Numbered from the stretch's first letter, positions 1 through 8,995 are shown. The stretch: 38,131 nt of DNA from an uncultured Saprospiraceae bacterium (GCA_937928405.1 CALFWZ010000162.1:1-38131), one strand, 5' to 3'. A program made the numbers and translations. The notes: a model not told the origin generated them from the sequence alone.

Positions 1-3
1 CTT

Positions 4-42
4 GAAACACGGTATTGTCGAAACACTATTTTTTTGAAACAC
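4..42. repeat. Three GAAACAC copies at 16-nt spacing
   Basis: GAAACAC occurs at 4-10, 20-26 and 36-42, exactly 16 nt apart, in the non-coding stretch before murE. The spacing is twice the 8-nt period of the word arrays found in later gaps of this cluster, so it may be an eroded relative, but three copies are too few to be sure. No gene is visible in 1-171. Confidence 0.35.
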
Positions 43-122
43 TGGAATGGGCTTAGGCCCTTAGAAATTTGGAGTTACACTATCTCCTTATTTCTTACTC
101 CTTACACTATGAAACTGGAAAT

Positions 123-155
123 ATAGTAGCTCCAAACTGGAGCTACTATTTATTC
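123..155 (+). terminator. Hairpin with T-rich tail before murE
   Basis: A 12-bp perfect stem (123-134 with 138-149) closes on a 3-nt loop and is followed by a T-rich stretch. It ends about 20 nt before the murE start codon. It could end the transcript of the gene to the left, which in Bacteroidota dcw clusters is usually the division penicillin-binding protein gene ftsI (outside this window), or it could shape the murE 5' leader. Confidence 0.5.
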
Positions 156-171
156 CTAACAATGAACACTT

Positions 172-1629
172 TTGGCGCTTTTACAAGATATACTAAATAA
201 TATTTCCATAAAAAAAACAATTGGAACTACTGATCTTTCGGTCAATCATTTAGTATTTGATTCTCGTAAAGTAAAAACAGCAGATGTTTTTTTCGCAGTC
301 AAAGGACATGTTCTAGATGGTCATCAATTCATTGAAAAAGCCATCCGCAATGGAGCGAGCGTAATTGTGTTAGAACAATTACCAGCCACTATTGCTAAAA
401 AAATAACATACCTATTAGTTGAAGACAGTGCTGAAGCATTAGGACAAATGGCTTCCGCTTTTTATGGTTACCCCTCTCAACAATTAAAGCTGATTGGAAT
501 TACGGGTACCAATGGAAAGACGACTACGGCTACTTTACTATTTGACCTTTTTACGTCAATGGGGTATAAAGTAGGGTTATTGTCAACGGTGGCTAATCGA
601 ATTGGAGGAAAAATAATTCCTAGTACGCATACAACACCTGACGCAGTAGGTCTAAATGAATTATTGTCTGAAATGGTTGCCACTGGATGTGAGTACGCTT
701 TTATGGAAGTAAGTTCGCACGCAATTCATCAAAGAAGAATTGCTGGAATCACTTTTATGGGAGGTGTTTTTACTAATTTGACCCATGACCATTTAGATTA
801 TCACGGAAGTTTTCGTGATTATATTTATGCAAAAAAACGATTCTTTGACGATCTGCCGAAAGCGGCGTTTGCGTTAACGAATATTGATGATAAGCAAGGG
901 GATGTGATGGTGCAAAATACCAAAGCCAAAATCCTTCGATACAGTTTACGTCGTTTGACAGATTACAAAGCGAAGATCATTGACAATAGCTTGACTGGAT
1001 TACATTTGAAATTAGACGAAGTAGATTTTTTCAGTCGGTTGATTGGCGGATTCAATGCCTATAACTTACTAGCAGTATACGCTACGGCGCAACTACTAGA
1101 AATGGATAAAGTGGAAACACTGACGCATATGAGTGGCTTGCAATCGGCAGAAGGACGATTTGAATATTTGATTCATCCAACAACTTTTGTTTATGCCATC
1201 GTTGATTATGCGCATACACCAGATGCACTCGAAAAAGTATTGTCAACGCTTAAAAAACTTCGGCGTTCTAAAGAACAAATTTTGACCGTCGTAGGATGTG
1301 GAGGTGATCGAGATAAACGGAAAAGACCGATGATGGCAAAAGTGGCGGTTCAGTATAGCGATCAAGTAATCCTTACTTCTGATAATCCAAGATCTGAAGA
1401 TCCTGAAACGATTATTCAAGAGATGGAAGAAGGAATAGCGGCAGAAGATAAAAATAAAGTCTTGTCGATTACCAATCGAGAACAAGCCATCCGTACTGCT
1501 TGCAAATTGGCACGTCCGGGAGATTTTGTGCTCGTGGCAGGAAAAGGACACGAAAAATACCAGGAAATCAAAGGAGTAAAACATCCCTTTGATGACCAAG
1601 AAATAATAAAAGAAATATTCGCATTATGA
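172..1629 (+). CDS. murE: UDP-MurNAc-tripeptide synthetase MurE
   Basis: MurE is a cytoplasmic ligase that adds the third stem-peptide residue to UDP-MurNAc-L-Ala-D-Glu using ATP. The 485-aa product has the three-domain Mur ligase layout. An N-terminal domain covers about 1-100, the ATP loop GTNGKTTT is at 112-119, and the C-terminal domain carries DNPR at 404-407. That motif marks meso-diaminopimelate as the substrate rather than lysine. The start is TTG at 172. An in-frame TGA at 163-165 excludes anything further upstream, and the N-terminus (MALLQDIL) aligns without a gap to Bacteroidota MurE proteins as I remember them. An ATG at 162 is in another frame. The next gene is mraY, after a gap of 269 nt filled with hairpins. 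Confidence 0.96.
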   Translation: MALLQDILNNISIKKTIGTTDLSVNHLVFDSRKVKTADVFFAVKGHVLDGHQFIEKAIRNGASVIVLEQLPATIAKKITYLLVEDSAEALGQMASAFYGYPSQQLKLIGITGTNGKTTTATLLFDLFTSMGYKVGLLSTVANRIGGKIIPSTHTTPDAVGLNELLSEMVATGCEYAFMEVSSHAIHQRRIAGITFMGGVFTNLTHDHLDYHGSFRDYIYAKKRFFDDLPKAAFALTNIDDKQGDVMVQNTKAKILRYSLRRLTDYKAKIIDNSLTGLHLKLDEVDFFSRLIGGFNAYNLLAVYATAQLLEMDKVETLTHMSGLQSAEGRFEYLIHPTTFVYAIVDYAHTPDALEKVLSTLKKLRRSKEQILTVVGCGGDRDKRKRPMMAKVAVQYSDQVILTSDNPRSEDPETIIQEMEEGIAAEDKNKVLSITNREQAIRTACKLARPGDFVLVAGKGHEKYQEIKGVKHPFDDQEIIKEIFAL

Positions 1630-1695
1630 GAGGTGTGAAATTTCAGAAGGGATAAGTTTAATAAGTATTTTATAAAATAGATTTATAAATGCTTA

Positions 1696-1774
1696 TTGTT
1701 GAATCGTTGAACTGTTGAATTGTTGAGAAAACGATTCAACAGTTCAACAGTTCAACAAATCAACGATTCAACAA
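1696..1774. repeat. Long imperfect palindrome of 8-nt GTTGAAnn words
   Basis: The left arm is four consecutive 8-nt words from 1698 (GTTGAATC, GTTGAACT, GTTGAATT, then GTTGAG). The right arm is five reverse-complement words (GATTCAAC, AGTTCAAC twice, AAATCAAC, GATTCAAC) over 1733-1772. The outermost 15 bp (1696-1710 with 1760-1774) pair perfectly, and inner words can pair in several registers. It would form a long hairpin in the murE-mraY transcript. No coding role is visible. The same word style recurs between ftsA and ftsZ. Confidence 0.8.
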
Positions 1775-1825
1775 ATATTAAAAGGAACCTTTATTCGATG
1801 AGAATAATTTATTCTCAGATTTAAT

Positions 1826-1875
1826 TAACAGCAAGTGATGAATCAAAATTATTCGTCGCTGCTGTTAGATTTTTT
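1826..1875 (+). terminator. Terminator-like hairpin just before mraY
   Basis: TAACAGCA (1826-1833) pairs with TGCTGTTA (1860-1867). Inside it, 1835-1843 pairs with 1851-1859 with two G-U pairs. GATTTTTT follows. The structure ends 23 nt before the mraY ATG, so it looks like an intrinsic terminator or attenuator inside the cluster. A smaller hairpin (GAGAATAA / TTATTCTC, 1800-1816) lies just upstream. Whether transcription stops here cannot be told from sequence. Confidence 0.55.
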
Positions 1876-1898
1876 AAACAGACTAAACGCCAGCTAGA

Positions 1899-3161
1899 AT
1901 GCTGTATTATTTTTTACAGTGGTTGCAGAAAACTTACAACCTGGGGCTTCCTCCAGTATATCAATACCTTAGTTTTCGGGCCGGAGTTGCGTTAATCATA
2001 TCGCTGATTATCAGCATCCTGTATGGTGAAAGAATCATACGTCTTTTGAATAAACGACAGGTTGGAGAAACCGTACGTGATCTTGGACTAGCTGGACAAA
2101 AAGAAAAAGAAGGAACCCCAACGATGGGTGGCCTCTTGATTATTCTGGCTATTCTATTACCATGTTTATTGATGGCTAAGATTGCGAATATTTATATTAT
2201 CGTCATGATTGTCGCGACGCTTTGGATGGGCGCGATTGGATTTTTAGACGATTATATTAAAGTTTTTAAAAAGGATAAAAAAGGATTGAGTGGGAAATTT
2301 AAAATAATAGGACAGGTAGGACTTGGACTGATTGTAGGATTGACGATGCTTCATCACGATGGGATTACCGTTCGGATGGAATTAGCAACTGCAAAAGATG
2401 CGGGTTACGAAGTAATCGGTGAACCGTGGACACAAGAAGGAAGAGCAGGATCTGATGCGGTTGTAAAAATGGCCAAAGTAAAAACAACCTTGACCAATGT
2501 TCCCTTTTTAAAAAATAACAGCTTGGACTACGCACAATTACTTCCGTTTTTGGGAGACAATGCGCGTAATATGGTTTGGTTGATTTTTATTCCTATTATC
2601 ATTTTAATAGTGACAGCAGTTAGTAATTCAGCCAACCTGACCGATGGAATTGATGGACTGGCGACAGGACTTAGTGGAATAATTGGTGCTACTTTGGGGG
2701 TACTAGCGTATCTCTCTGGAAACGTGATTACGGCTAATTATTTGAATATTTTATATCTGCCAGATACAGGGGAACTATTAATTTTTGCTGCCTGTTTTGT
2801 AGGTGCTTGTATTGGGTTTTTATGGTATAATTCTTTTCCAGCTAAAGTCTTTATGGGTGATACTGGAAGTTTAATGTTGGGTGGAGTGATTGCAGCTTTT
2901 GCCATCTTGATTCGAAAAGAACTACTGATTCCAATTTTGTGTGGAGTGTTTTTGGCAGAAACATTATCTGTCATGATTCAGGTAAGTTATTTTAAACACA
3001 CCAAAAAGAAATATGGTGAAGGGCGTAGAATATTTTTGATGTCTCCATTACATCATCATTACCAAAAGAAAGGGATGCACGAAGCGAAGATTGTTACCCA
3101 GTTTTGGATTGTAGGAATATTGTTAGCGGCTTTGACGATCATAACACTTAAAATTAGATAA
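1899..3161 (+). CDS. mraY: Phospho-MurNAc-pentapeptide translocase MraY
   Basis: MraY transfers phospho-MurNAc-pentapeptide from UDP to undecaprenyl phosphate in the inner membrane, giving lipid I. The 420-aa product is a polytopic membrane protein. It carries the family motifs DDYIKVFKKDKKG, NLTDGIDGLATG and FMGDTGSLMLGG, and near the C-terminus SPLHHHYQKKG, the histidine motif. It is longer than the E. coli enzyme (about 360 aa). The extra length is mostly a hydrophilic segment around residues 152-210, which I believe is usual in Bacteroidota. The start is ATG at 1899, directly after a terminator-like hairpin. murD begins 5 nt after the stop, so the two are surely cotranscribed. Confidence 0.97.
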   Translation: MLYYFLQWLQKTYNLGLPPVYQYLSFRAGVALIISLIISILYGERIIRLLNKRQVGETVRDLGLAGQKEKEGTPTMGGLLIILAILLPCLLMAKIANIYIIVMIVATLWMGAIGFLDDYIKVFKKDKKGLSGKFKIIGQVGLGLIVGLTMLHHDGITVRMELATAKDAGYEVIGEPWTQEGRAGSDAVVKMAKVKTTLTNVPFLKNNSLDYAQLLPFLGDNARNMVWLIFIPIIILIVTAVSNSANLTDGIDGLATGLSGIIGATLGVLAYLSGNVITANYLNILYLPDTGELLIFAACFVGACIGFLWYNSFPAKVFMGDTGSLMLGGVIAAFAILIRKELLIPILCGVFLAETLSVMIQVSYFKHTKKKYGEGRRIFLMSPLHHHYQKKGMHEAKIVTQFWIVGILLAALTIITLKIR

Positions 3162-3166
3162 GTATT

Positions 3167-4468
3167 TTGAAAAAAATTGTGATACTAGGAGGAGGAGAGA
3201 GTGGAGTGGGTGCGGCTATTCTAGCAAAGGTGAAAGGCCATCCAGTATTTTTATCAGACAGTGGAACACTGAAAGCAGTGTACCGAGAAAAATTAGAAAC
3301 AAATAATATTCCCTACGAGGAAAATAATCACGATCAGGAAGCCATTTTTTCGGCAGATGTGGTCGTGAAAAGTCCGGGCATTCCGGATAACACGCCGTTA
3401 ATAAAAGCATTGACGGAAGCTGGAATTCCAGTAATTTCAGAAATTGAATTTGCGGGCAAACATACAAATGCGGTCATCATTGGTATCACTGGAAGTAACG
3501 GTAAAACTACTACTGCCAATCTTACCTATCATCTGCTAAAAGCAGGTGGTCTTGATGTTGGATTAGGTGGAAATATTGGCCATAGTTTTGCAGAAATGGT
3601 CGCCGTTGCACCACACGAATATTATGTGTTAGAACTGAGTAGTTTTCAACTAGACGGGATTGAATATTTTCAACCCGACGTTTCCATTTTACTAAATATC
3701 ACGCCAGATCATTTAGATCGTTATGATTATAAAATGGAAAACTATATCGCTTCTAAATTTAGAATCATAAAAAATCAGGAAGAAGAAGATGTTTTTATTT
3801 TCAATACGGAGGATAAGAATATAGTAGATTTTTTAAAAAATAAAGAAATACTTCCTAGCGCCATAACGGTGAAAATGCACACAGATGACGCTAAGAAAAT
3901 TAGGATAGATGGTGGAGTTGATTTTGATTTAACAAATACCACACTGAAAGGAATTCACAATCGGTTTAATGCCGAGTGTGCTATTCGCGCCGCACTTTCG
4001 CAAGGAGTAAGTGCAGAAGATATACAACGAGGATTGGAGGATTTTAAAAATTCTCCTCACCGTTTAGAAGTAATTGCGACTATTGATGGAGTAACCTATA
4101 TCAATGATAGCAAAGCGACCAATGTAGATTCGGTGTATTACGCATTACAAGCAGTCGATGGTCCTATTGTTTTGATTATTGGAGGCATAGATAAAGGGAA
4201 TGATTATGGTGCCATCCTCCCTTTGGTAAAAGAAAAAGTAAAAGGAATCGTTTGCCTAGGCATCGATAATGAAAAAATAATAGCCACGTTTTCTACCCTT
4301 GTAGAAAAAATGGCTGAGGCAGATAGTATGGAAATGGCGATTGAACAAAGTCGTAAAATGGCCCAAGCCGGAGATCAAGTTTTATTATCTCCTGCCTGTG
4401 CTAGTTTTGATTTATTTAAAAATTATGTAGACAGAGGAAATCAGTTTACAGCAATAGTAAGAAGTTAA
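3167..4468 (+). CDS. murD: UDP-MurNAc-L-alanine:D-glutamate ligase MurD
   Basis: MurD adds D-glutamate to UDP-MurNAc-L-alanine in the cytoplasm. The 433-aa product begins with a Rossmann-type dinucleotide loop (ILGGGESGVG), has the Mur ligase ATP loop GSNGKTTT at 109-116, the central-domain stretch ITPDHLDRY, and a C-terminal domain starting near NDSKATN. Length is normal. The start is TTG at 3167, 5 nt after the mraY stop. It places the Rossmann loop at the usual distance from the N-terminus and no ATG fits better. ftsW follows after 5 nt. Confidence 0.96.
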   Translation: MKKIVILGGGESGVGAAILAKVKGHPVFLSDSGTLKAVYREKLETNNIPYEENNHDQEAIFSADVVVKSPGIPDNTPLIKALTEAGIPVISEIEFAGKHTNAVIIGITGSNGKTTTANLTYHLLKAGGLDVGLGGNIGHSFAEMVAVAPHEYYVLELSSFQLDGIEYFQPDVSILLNITPDHLDRYDYKMENYIASKFRIIKNQEEEDVFIFNTEDKNIVDFLKNKEILPSAITVKMHTDDAKKIRIDGGVDFDLTNTTLKGIHNRFNAECAIRAALSQGVSAEDIQRGLEDFKNSPHRLEVIATIDGVTYINDSKATNVDSVYYALQAVDGPIVLIIGGIDKGNDYGAILPLVKEKVKGIVCLGIDNEKIIATFSTLVEKMAEADSMEMAIEQSRKMAQAGDQVLLSPACASFDLFKNYVDRGNQFTAIVRS

Positions 4469-4473
4469 GATAA

Positions 4474-5604
4474 ATGACACTCGGATCTAAATTATATACA
4501 AAATTAAAAGGAGACCACGCCATTTGGATGATTGTGATCGTGTTGGCGCTATTCTCTGTTTTGATTGTTTATAGTTCTACCGGGCATATTGCTTTTAAAG
4601 AACGGGGTGGCAATACCGAGTTTTACCTAATCAAACACCTTATCTTTATTATAGGTGGATTGGTATTAACGATGGCTTGTTACCAAATGCATTATACGAG
4701 GTTTTTACGGATATCACCGTTGCTACTATTACTCTCGATTCCACTACTGGTTTATACCATTGCTTTCGGAACAGATGTAAATCAAGCGCGGCGATGGATC
4801 GAATTACCTTTTATTGAGATGACTTTTCAAACATCAGATTTTGCCAAACTGGCTTTAATCATATATGTTGCGAGAGCTATTTCGTCCAAACAAGAATATA
4901 TCAAGGATTTCAAAAGTGGATTCCTACCGATCGTAATGCCGATTATAATTATCTGCGGACTCATTGCACCCGCTGATTTATCGACGGCTATGTTGCTGTT
5001 TACAACCTGTCTGTTGATGATGATCATGGGACGAGTCGCCATACGCGATATCAGTTGGCTCATATTAATGGGGGTAGCAACTTTTGGGTTTTTAATTGCA
5101 TTAGGAACTTTTTATCCAGAGCTTATCAGGGTGCAAACCTGGATTAGTCGGATGAATGAATTTTTGGATAATACCGATGGAGGTTACCAGATTCAACAAG
5201 CCAAGATTGCTATTGCAGATGGTGGCCTTTTGGGATTGGGGCCAGGGAATAGCATACAGCGTAATTTTTTACCAGCGCCTTATTCGGATTTTATCTTTGC
5301 GATTATTATTGAAGAATATGGTTTGATTGGTGCCTTTACCGTCATTGCAATGTATGTGCTTTTATTCTTCCGAATTGTACGGATTATTACCAATAGCCCC
5401 AAAGCATTTGGTGCCATGCTCGTACTTGGACTCGGATTGATTATTTGTATTCAAGCGATGGCAAATATTGCGGTTTCGGTACATTTGGTGCCAGTTACTG
5501 GGTTGACGTTACCGATGATTAGTATGGGAGGAACCTCCATTATATTTTCGAGTATTGCCTTTGGAATGATCCTTAGTGTGAGCCGATACATTGAAAAAAT
5601 ATAA
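4474..5604 (+). CDS. ftsW: SEDS peptidoglycan glycosyltransferase FtsW
   Basis: FtsW is the division-specific SEDS glycosyltransferase that polymerises lipid II together with its class B penicillin-binding protein partner. The 376-aa product is almost entirely membrane segments (about ten). It has the SEDS signatures near DGGYQIQQAKIAIADGG and GLGPGNSIQRNFLPAPYSDF, then IIEEYGLIGA and a C-terminal PMISMGGTS. The paralogue RodA is the alternative. The position between murD and murG argues strongly for FtsW. It sits 5 nt after murD and 3 nt before murG. Confidence 0.95.
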   Translation: MTLGSKLYTKLKGDHAIWMIVIVLALFSVLIVYSSTGHIAFKERGGNTEFYLIKHLIFIIGGLVLTMACYQMHYTRFLRISPLLLLLSIPLLVYTIAFGTDVNQARRWIELPFIEMTFQTSDFAKLALIIYVARAISSKQEYIKDFKSGFLPIVMPIIIICGLIAPADLSTAMLLFTTCLLMMIMGRVAIRDISWLILMGVATFGFLIALGTFYPELIRVQTWISRMNEFLDNTDGGYQIQQAKIAIADGGLLGLGPGNSIQRNFLPAPYSDFIFAIIIEEYGLIGAFTVIAMYVLLFFRIVRIITNSPKAFGAMLVLGLGLIICIQAMANIAVSVHLVPVTGLTLPMISMGGTSIIFSSIAFGMILSVSRYIEKI

Positions 5605-5607
5605 ATC

Positions 5608-6711
5608 ATGGAACAGGACCAGCTAAGAGTGATCATCAGTGGTGGTGGAAGTGGAGGCCATATTTATCCGGCGATTGCGATTGCCAATGAAATAAAAAAA
5701 CAAGTACCCAACGCCGAGATACAATTTGTCGGCGCAAAAGGTAAGATGGAAATGGAAAAAGTCCCGAAAGCGGGATATCCCATAGAAGGCCTTTGGATTA
5801 GTGGATTTCAGCGTCGGCTGACTTTAGAAAATCTCGCTTTTCCATTTAAGTTGCTGCATAGTTGGTGGAAAGCTAGAGGAATTATCCGTCGCTTTAAACC
5901 GGATGTGGCTATTGGAGTAGGAGGATATGCGAGTTATCCGACTTTAGCGATGGCCAGTTGGATGGGAATTCCGACTATGATTCAGGAGCAGAATTCCTAT
6001 GCAGGTGTCAGTAATAAAATGTTGAAGGGAAGTGTAGAGAAAGTTTGTGTAGCCTATGATGAGATGCAAAACTTCTTTCCATCTGAAAAAATAGTGTACA
6101 CCGGTAATCCGGTCCGGAGCGATATCTGGAAGATGGATAACCAACGAACGGAAGCATTGGCCCATTTTGGGTTAAAAGATAAAAAGACCATTTTGGTTTT
6201 TGGAGGTAGCCTTGGGGCAAAAACCTTAAACGAAGGAATGGCTAATAATGTCGATCGGCTGAAATCAGCAGAAGACATCCAAGTGATTTGGCAGGCTGGT
6301 AAATTTTATCACGCCAAGTATCAACAATCGGATACCGCCCAACTTGACAACGTCCAACAGATGGAATTTATCGATCGGATGGACCTAGCATACGCAGCGG
6401 CGGATGTAGTGATTTGTCGAGCAGGGGCATTGACGATATCAGAGCTTTGTTTGGTTGGAAAAGCGGCGATTTTTATTCCTTCGCCTAACGTGACTGGAGA
6501 TCATCAAACCAAAAATGCGATGGCACTGATCCGAAACGATGCTGCCAAAATGCTTAAAGATATAGACGGTAATCAGATGATTGAACTGGCCATAGATTTG
6601 CTGAAAGATGAAGCGGCCAGAACGAAGTTAGAGACCAATATTCGCCGGATGGCAAAGCCGAATGCCGCCAAAGAGATTGTCACAACTTTGCGATCAATTG
6701 TTAGAAAATAA
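5608..6711 (+). CDS. murG: Lipid II synthase (GlcNAc transferase) MurG
   Basis: MurG transfers GlcNAc from UDP-GlcNAc to lipid I on the inner face of the membrane, making lipid II. The 367-aa product is a GT-B fold enzyme. The N-terminal glycine loop SGGGSGGHIYPAIAIANE covers about residues 10-27. A second glycine-rich loop is FGGSLGAKTLNE, and the donor-binding region around CRAGALTISEL is followed by PSPNVTGDHQTKNA. Length is normal. The stop codon is also the first base of a terminator-like palindrome, and murC follows only after 153 nt, so the tight run mraY-murD-ftsW-murG may end here. Confidence 0.97.
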   Translation: MEQDQLRVIISGGGSGGHIYPAIAIANEIKKQVPNAEIQFVGAKGKMEMEKVPKAGYPIEGLWISGFQRRLTLENLAFPFKLLHSWWKARGIIRRFKPDVAIGVGGYASYPTLAMASWMGIPTMIQEQNSYAGVSNKMLKGSVEKVCVAYDEMQNFFPSEKIVYTGNPVRSDIWKMDNQRTEALAHFGLKDKKTILVFGGSLGAKTLNEGMANNVDRLKSAEDIQVIWQAGKFYHAKYQQSDTAQLDNVQQMEFIDRMDLAYAAADVVICRAGALTISELCLVGKAAIFIPSPNVTGDHQTKNAMALIRNDAAKMLKDIDGNQMIELAIDLLKDEAARTKLETNIRRMAKPNAAKEIVTTLRSIVRK

Positions 6712-6742
6712 ATGAGTTTTTAGCTAAAAATTCATTTTTTAA
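6711..6742 (+). terminator. Terminator-like palindrome at the murG stop
   Basis: AATGAGTTTTTAG (6711-6723) pairs with CTAAAAATTCATT (6724-6736) with one mismatch and almost no loop, followed by a run of T. The stem is AT-rich and weak. It starts on the last base of the murG stop. The rest of the gap up to 6864 is AT-rich and shows nothing else clear. Confidence 0.45.
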
Positions 6743-6864
6743 TAAAAAATAGTGCAAAAAGGTATAAAGAAGCACTACATATGTAAAATTTTTTAAATAC
6801 GGCATGTCCTTTGTTTACCCAATTGATAAACAGTGGATTACGAATATAAAAAAGAACAATCGCT

Positions 6865-8220
6865 GTGAACGATATTCAAAAAGTGTATTTCATCGGGATC
6901 GGTGGTATTGGAATGAGTGCACTAGCTCGATATTTCAATGGCCGAAATGTAGCGGTTTTTGGATATGACAAAACAGCAACAACCTTAACCAAAAAGTTGG
7001 TAGAGGAAGGTATGATTATTCATTTTGAAGATGATGTCTCGCAGATACCCGCAGGAATTGATTTAGTGGTTTATACACCAGCTATTCCCGACAATCATCG
7101 GGAACTAAATTATTTTCGTAACCGAAATTTTCCATTGAAAAAGAGAGCAGAAGTTTTGGGGATGATCAGCCGTACGCAGCGAACAATTGCCGTAGCAGGA
7201 ACGCATGGAAAAACGACAACGACTTCCATTCTTACGCATCTATTGCAGGAGGGTGGAGTGGACTGTACTGCTTTTTTAGGCGGCATCGCCCATAATTTTT
7301 CCTCTAATTATGTGGAAGGGAAATCAGATTGGGTAGTCGTGGAAGCAGATGAATATGATCGTTCTTTTTTACACCTGCATCCAGAAATAGCAGTCATCCT
7401 ATCTATGGATGCAGATCATCTGGACATTTATGGTGCGGGGGAAGAAGTTAAAAAAAGCTTTCGGATCTTCGGATCTCAAGTAAAAGATAAAGGAAAATTA
7501 ATCGTTAATCAAAAGTGGTTAACTGAATATTTGACAAAAAATGAAGACCAGGATAAGGTAAAAACTTATGGTTTAGAGAGCGGTGATTACTACGCTGATA
7601 ATATACGAGTTACGAAAGGTTACTTTGTATTTGATTTTAAATCAAAATTGTTGGATATTGTAGGTCTCCAATTTACTTTACCTGGACACCATAATATCGA
7701 AAATGCCACCGCGGCAATTGCTGTCGCGTTGGAATTAGGCGTATCCGTCGATGCCATTCGTCGGTCGCTCGTTTCATTCAAAGGAATAAAACGAAGATTT
7801 GAAATTATTTATCGTGATGAAAAAGTAGTTTATATAGACGATTACGCTCATCATCCCTCGGAACTTAAAGCAGCTATTCACGCTGCTAGAACTTTGTTTC
7901 CAAATAAACGAATAACTGGTGTTTTTCAGCCACACCTTTTTAGTCGAACTAGGGATTTTTTACAAGGTTTTGCTGACGAACTCAGTACCCTGGATGAAGT
8001 AATCTTATTGGATATTTATCCGGCACGGGAATTACCCATAGCTGGCGTAACTTCCGAAGCGATCTATAAATTAATTACTAACGATTCGAAACTGTTAGCG
8101 ACCAAGCAGCATTTGTTGGATGTGTTGGCCACTAGAGATTTAGAAGTTTTAATGACACTGGGTGCTGGGGATATTGATACCCTCGTTGCTCCCATCAAAA
8201 AACAACTGATCGATGGCTAA
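6865..8220 (+). CDS. murC: UDP-MurNAc:L-alanine ligase MurC
   Basis: MurC adds L-alanine to UDP-MurNAc, the first amino acid of the stem peptide, using ATP in the cytoplasm. The 451-aa product opens with GIGGIGMSALARYF and has the ATP loop AGTHGKTTTT (from about residue 111). The THG form is typical of MurC, where other Mur ligases have TNG. The central domain has EADEYDRSF and the C-terminal domain DDYAHHPSELKAA. The start is GTG at 6865, which places the Rossmann loop correctly; I see no suitable in-frame ATG nearby. Its last 8 nt overlap ftsQ, so the two are translationally linked. Confidence 0.96.
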   Translation: MNDIQKVYFIGIGGIGMSALARYFNGRNVAVFGYDKTATTLTKKLVEEGMIIHFEDDVSQIPAGIDLVVYTPAIPDNHRELNYFRNRNFPLKKRAEVLGMISRTQRTIAVAGTHGKTTTTSILTHLLQEGGVDCTAFLGGIAHNFSSNYVEGKSDWVVVEADEYDRSFLHLHPEIAVILSMDADHLDIYGAGEEVKKSFRIFGSQVKDKGKLIVNQKWLTEYLTKNEDQDKVKTYGLESGDYYADNIRVTKGYFVFDFKSKLLDIVGLQFTLPGHHNIENATAAIAVALELGVSVDAIRRSLVSFKGIKRRFEIIYRDEKVVYIDDYAHHPSELKAAIHAARTLFPNKRITGVFQPHLFSRTRDFLQGFADELSTLDEVILLDIYPARELPIAGVTSEAIYKLITNDSKLLATKQHLLDVLATRDLEVLMTLGAGDIDTLVAPIKKQLIDG

Positions 8221-8995
8221 AAAACAACTGAAAGACAATATGCTAGGCCGGATCTTGGCTTATGCGACGATTTTTCTGGTGGCGGTAATTATCGTTACCA
8301 TGGTACAGCGAAAAAAAGCCAACCGCGCAACAGATGTTGTTTTAGAAATAGAAGCGTTGCGTTCAGGTGATTTTCTGATTACATCAGAGGATATACTGGA
8401 AATAATTGAGCGTGCTTTTGGACATGAGATTATCGGTGAACCTTTAGGCGATCTAGATATGGAACGAATGGAACGAGTACTTGAAAGTGCTTCCTTCATT
8501 TTATCCGCAGATGCCTACGTAGATGCTAAGGAAGTGGTGCATTTAGATATCAAGCAGCGGGAACCGATTGTGCGGATTATGGATCGAGACGGACAGCAAT
8601 ATTATTTGGACCATACTGGTACTAAAATGAAATTGTCTGACCATTATACGGCGCGGGTTTTGGTGGCGACAGGAGATATTCCTCCGTACGATCCAAAATT
8701 TTCCGTAGCGGAGGGAAATAATCTACGCTCCGTTTTTGAACTGACACAAGAAATTCTAAAAGATGAATTTTTAGAAAATTTGGTTGGTCAAATCTATGTG
8801 AGTCGTAAAAATGAATTGCAGATGGTACCAATAGTGGGCGATCAACGCATCATTTTAGGTGATACAGAAGCGTTAAATGATAAAATATTTCGATTGAAAA
8901 CTTTTTATCAAGAAGCCATGTCCCGGATGGGATGGAATAAATATAAAACAATCAATTTAAAATTTAAAAACCAGGTAGTGTGTAAAAAACGGTAA
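8213..8995 (+). CDS. ftsQ: Cell division protein FtsQ
   Basis: FtsQ is a bitopic divisome protein that links early cytoplasmic and late periplasmic division proteins. The 260-aa product has a short basic cytoplasmic start, one membrane segment at about 10-28, then a POTRA-like and beta-rich periplasmic part with the stretch DAYVDAKEVVHLDIKQREP. It ends with INLKFKNQVVCKKR, an ending I associate with Bacteroidota FtsQ. Sequence conservation in this family is low, and the call rests partly on position between murC and ftsA. The ATG overlaps the end of murC (ATGGCTAA). Confidence 0.9.
   Translation: MAKKQLKDNMLGRILAYATIFLVAVIIVTMVQRKKANRATDVVLEIEALRSGDFLITSEDILEIIERAFGHEIIGEPLGDLDMERMERVLESASFILSADAYVDAKEVVHLDIKQREPIVRIMDRDGQQYYLDHTGTKMKLSDHYTARVLVATGDIPPYDPKFSVAEGNNLRSVFELTQEILKDEFLENLVGQIYVSRKNELQMVPIVGDQRIILGDTEALNDKIFRLKTFYQEAMSRMGWNKYKTINLKFKNQVVCKKR

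Noticed and set aside
162..180. ATG at 162 as the murE start with a frameshift in the T-run at 170-173
   Set aside because: The TTG at 172 gives an N-terminus that fits the MurE family without a gap, so no frameshift is needed.
1696..1774. A CRISPR array
   Set aside because: The units are 8 nt, there are no spacers of uniform length, and no cas genes are present.
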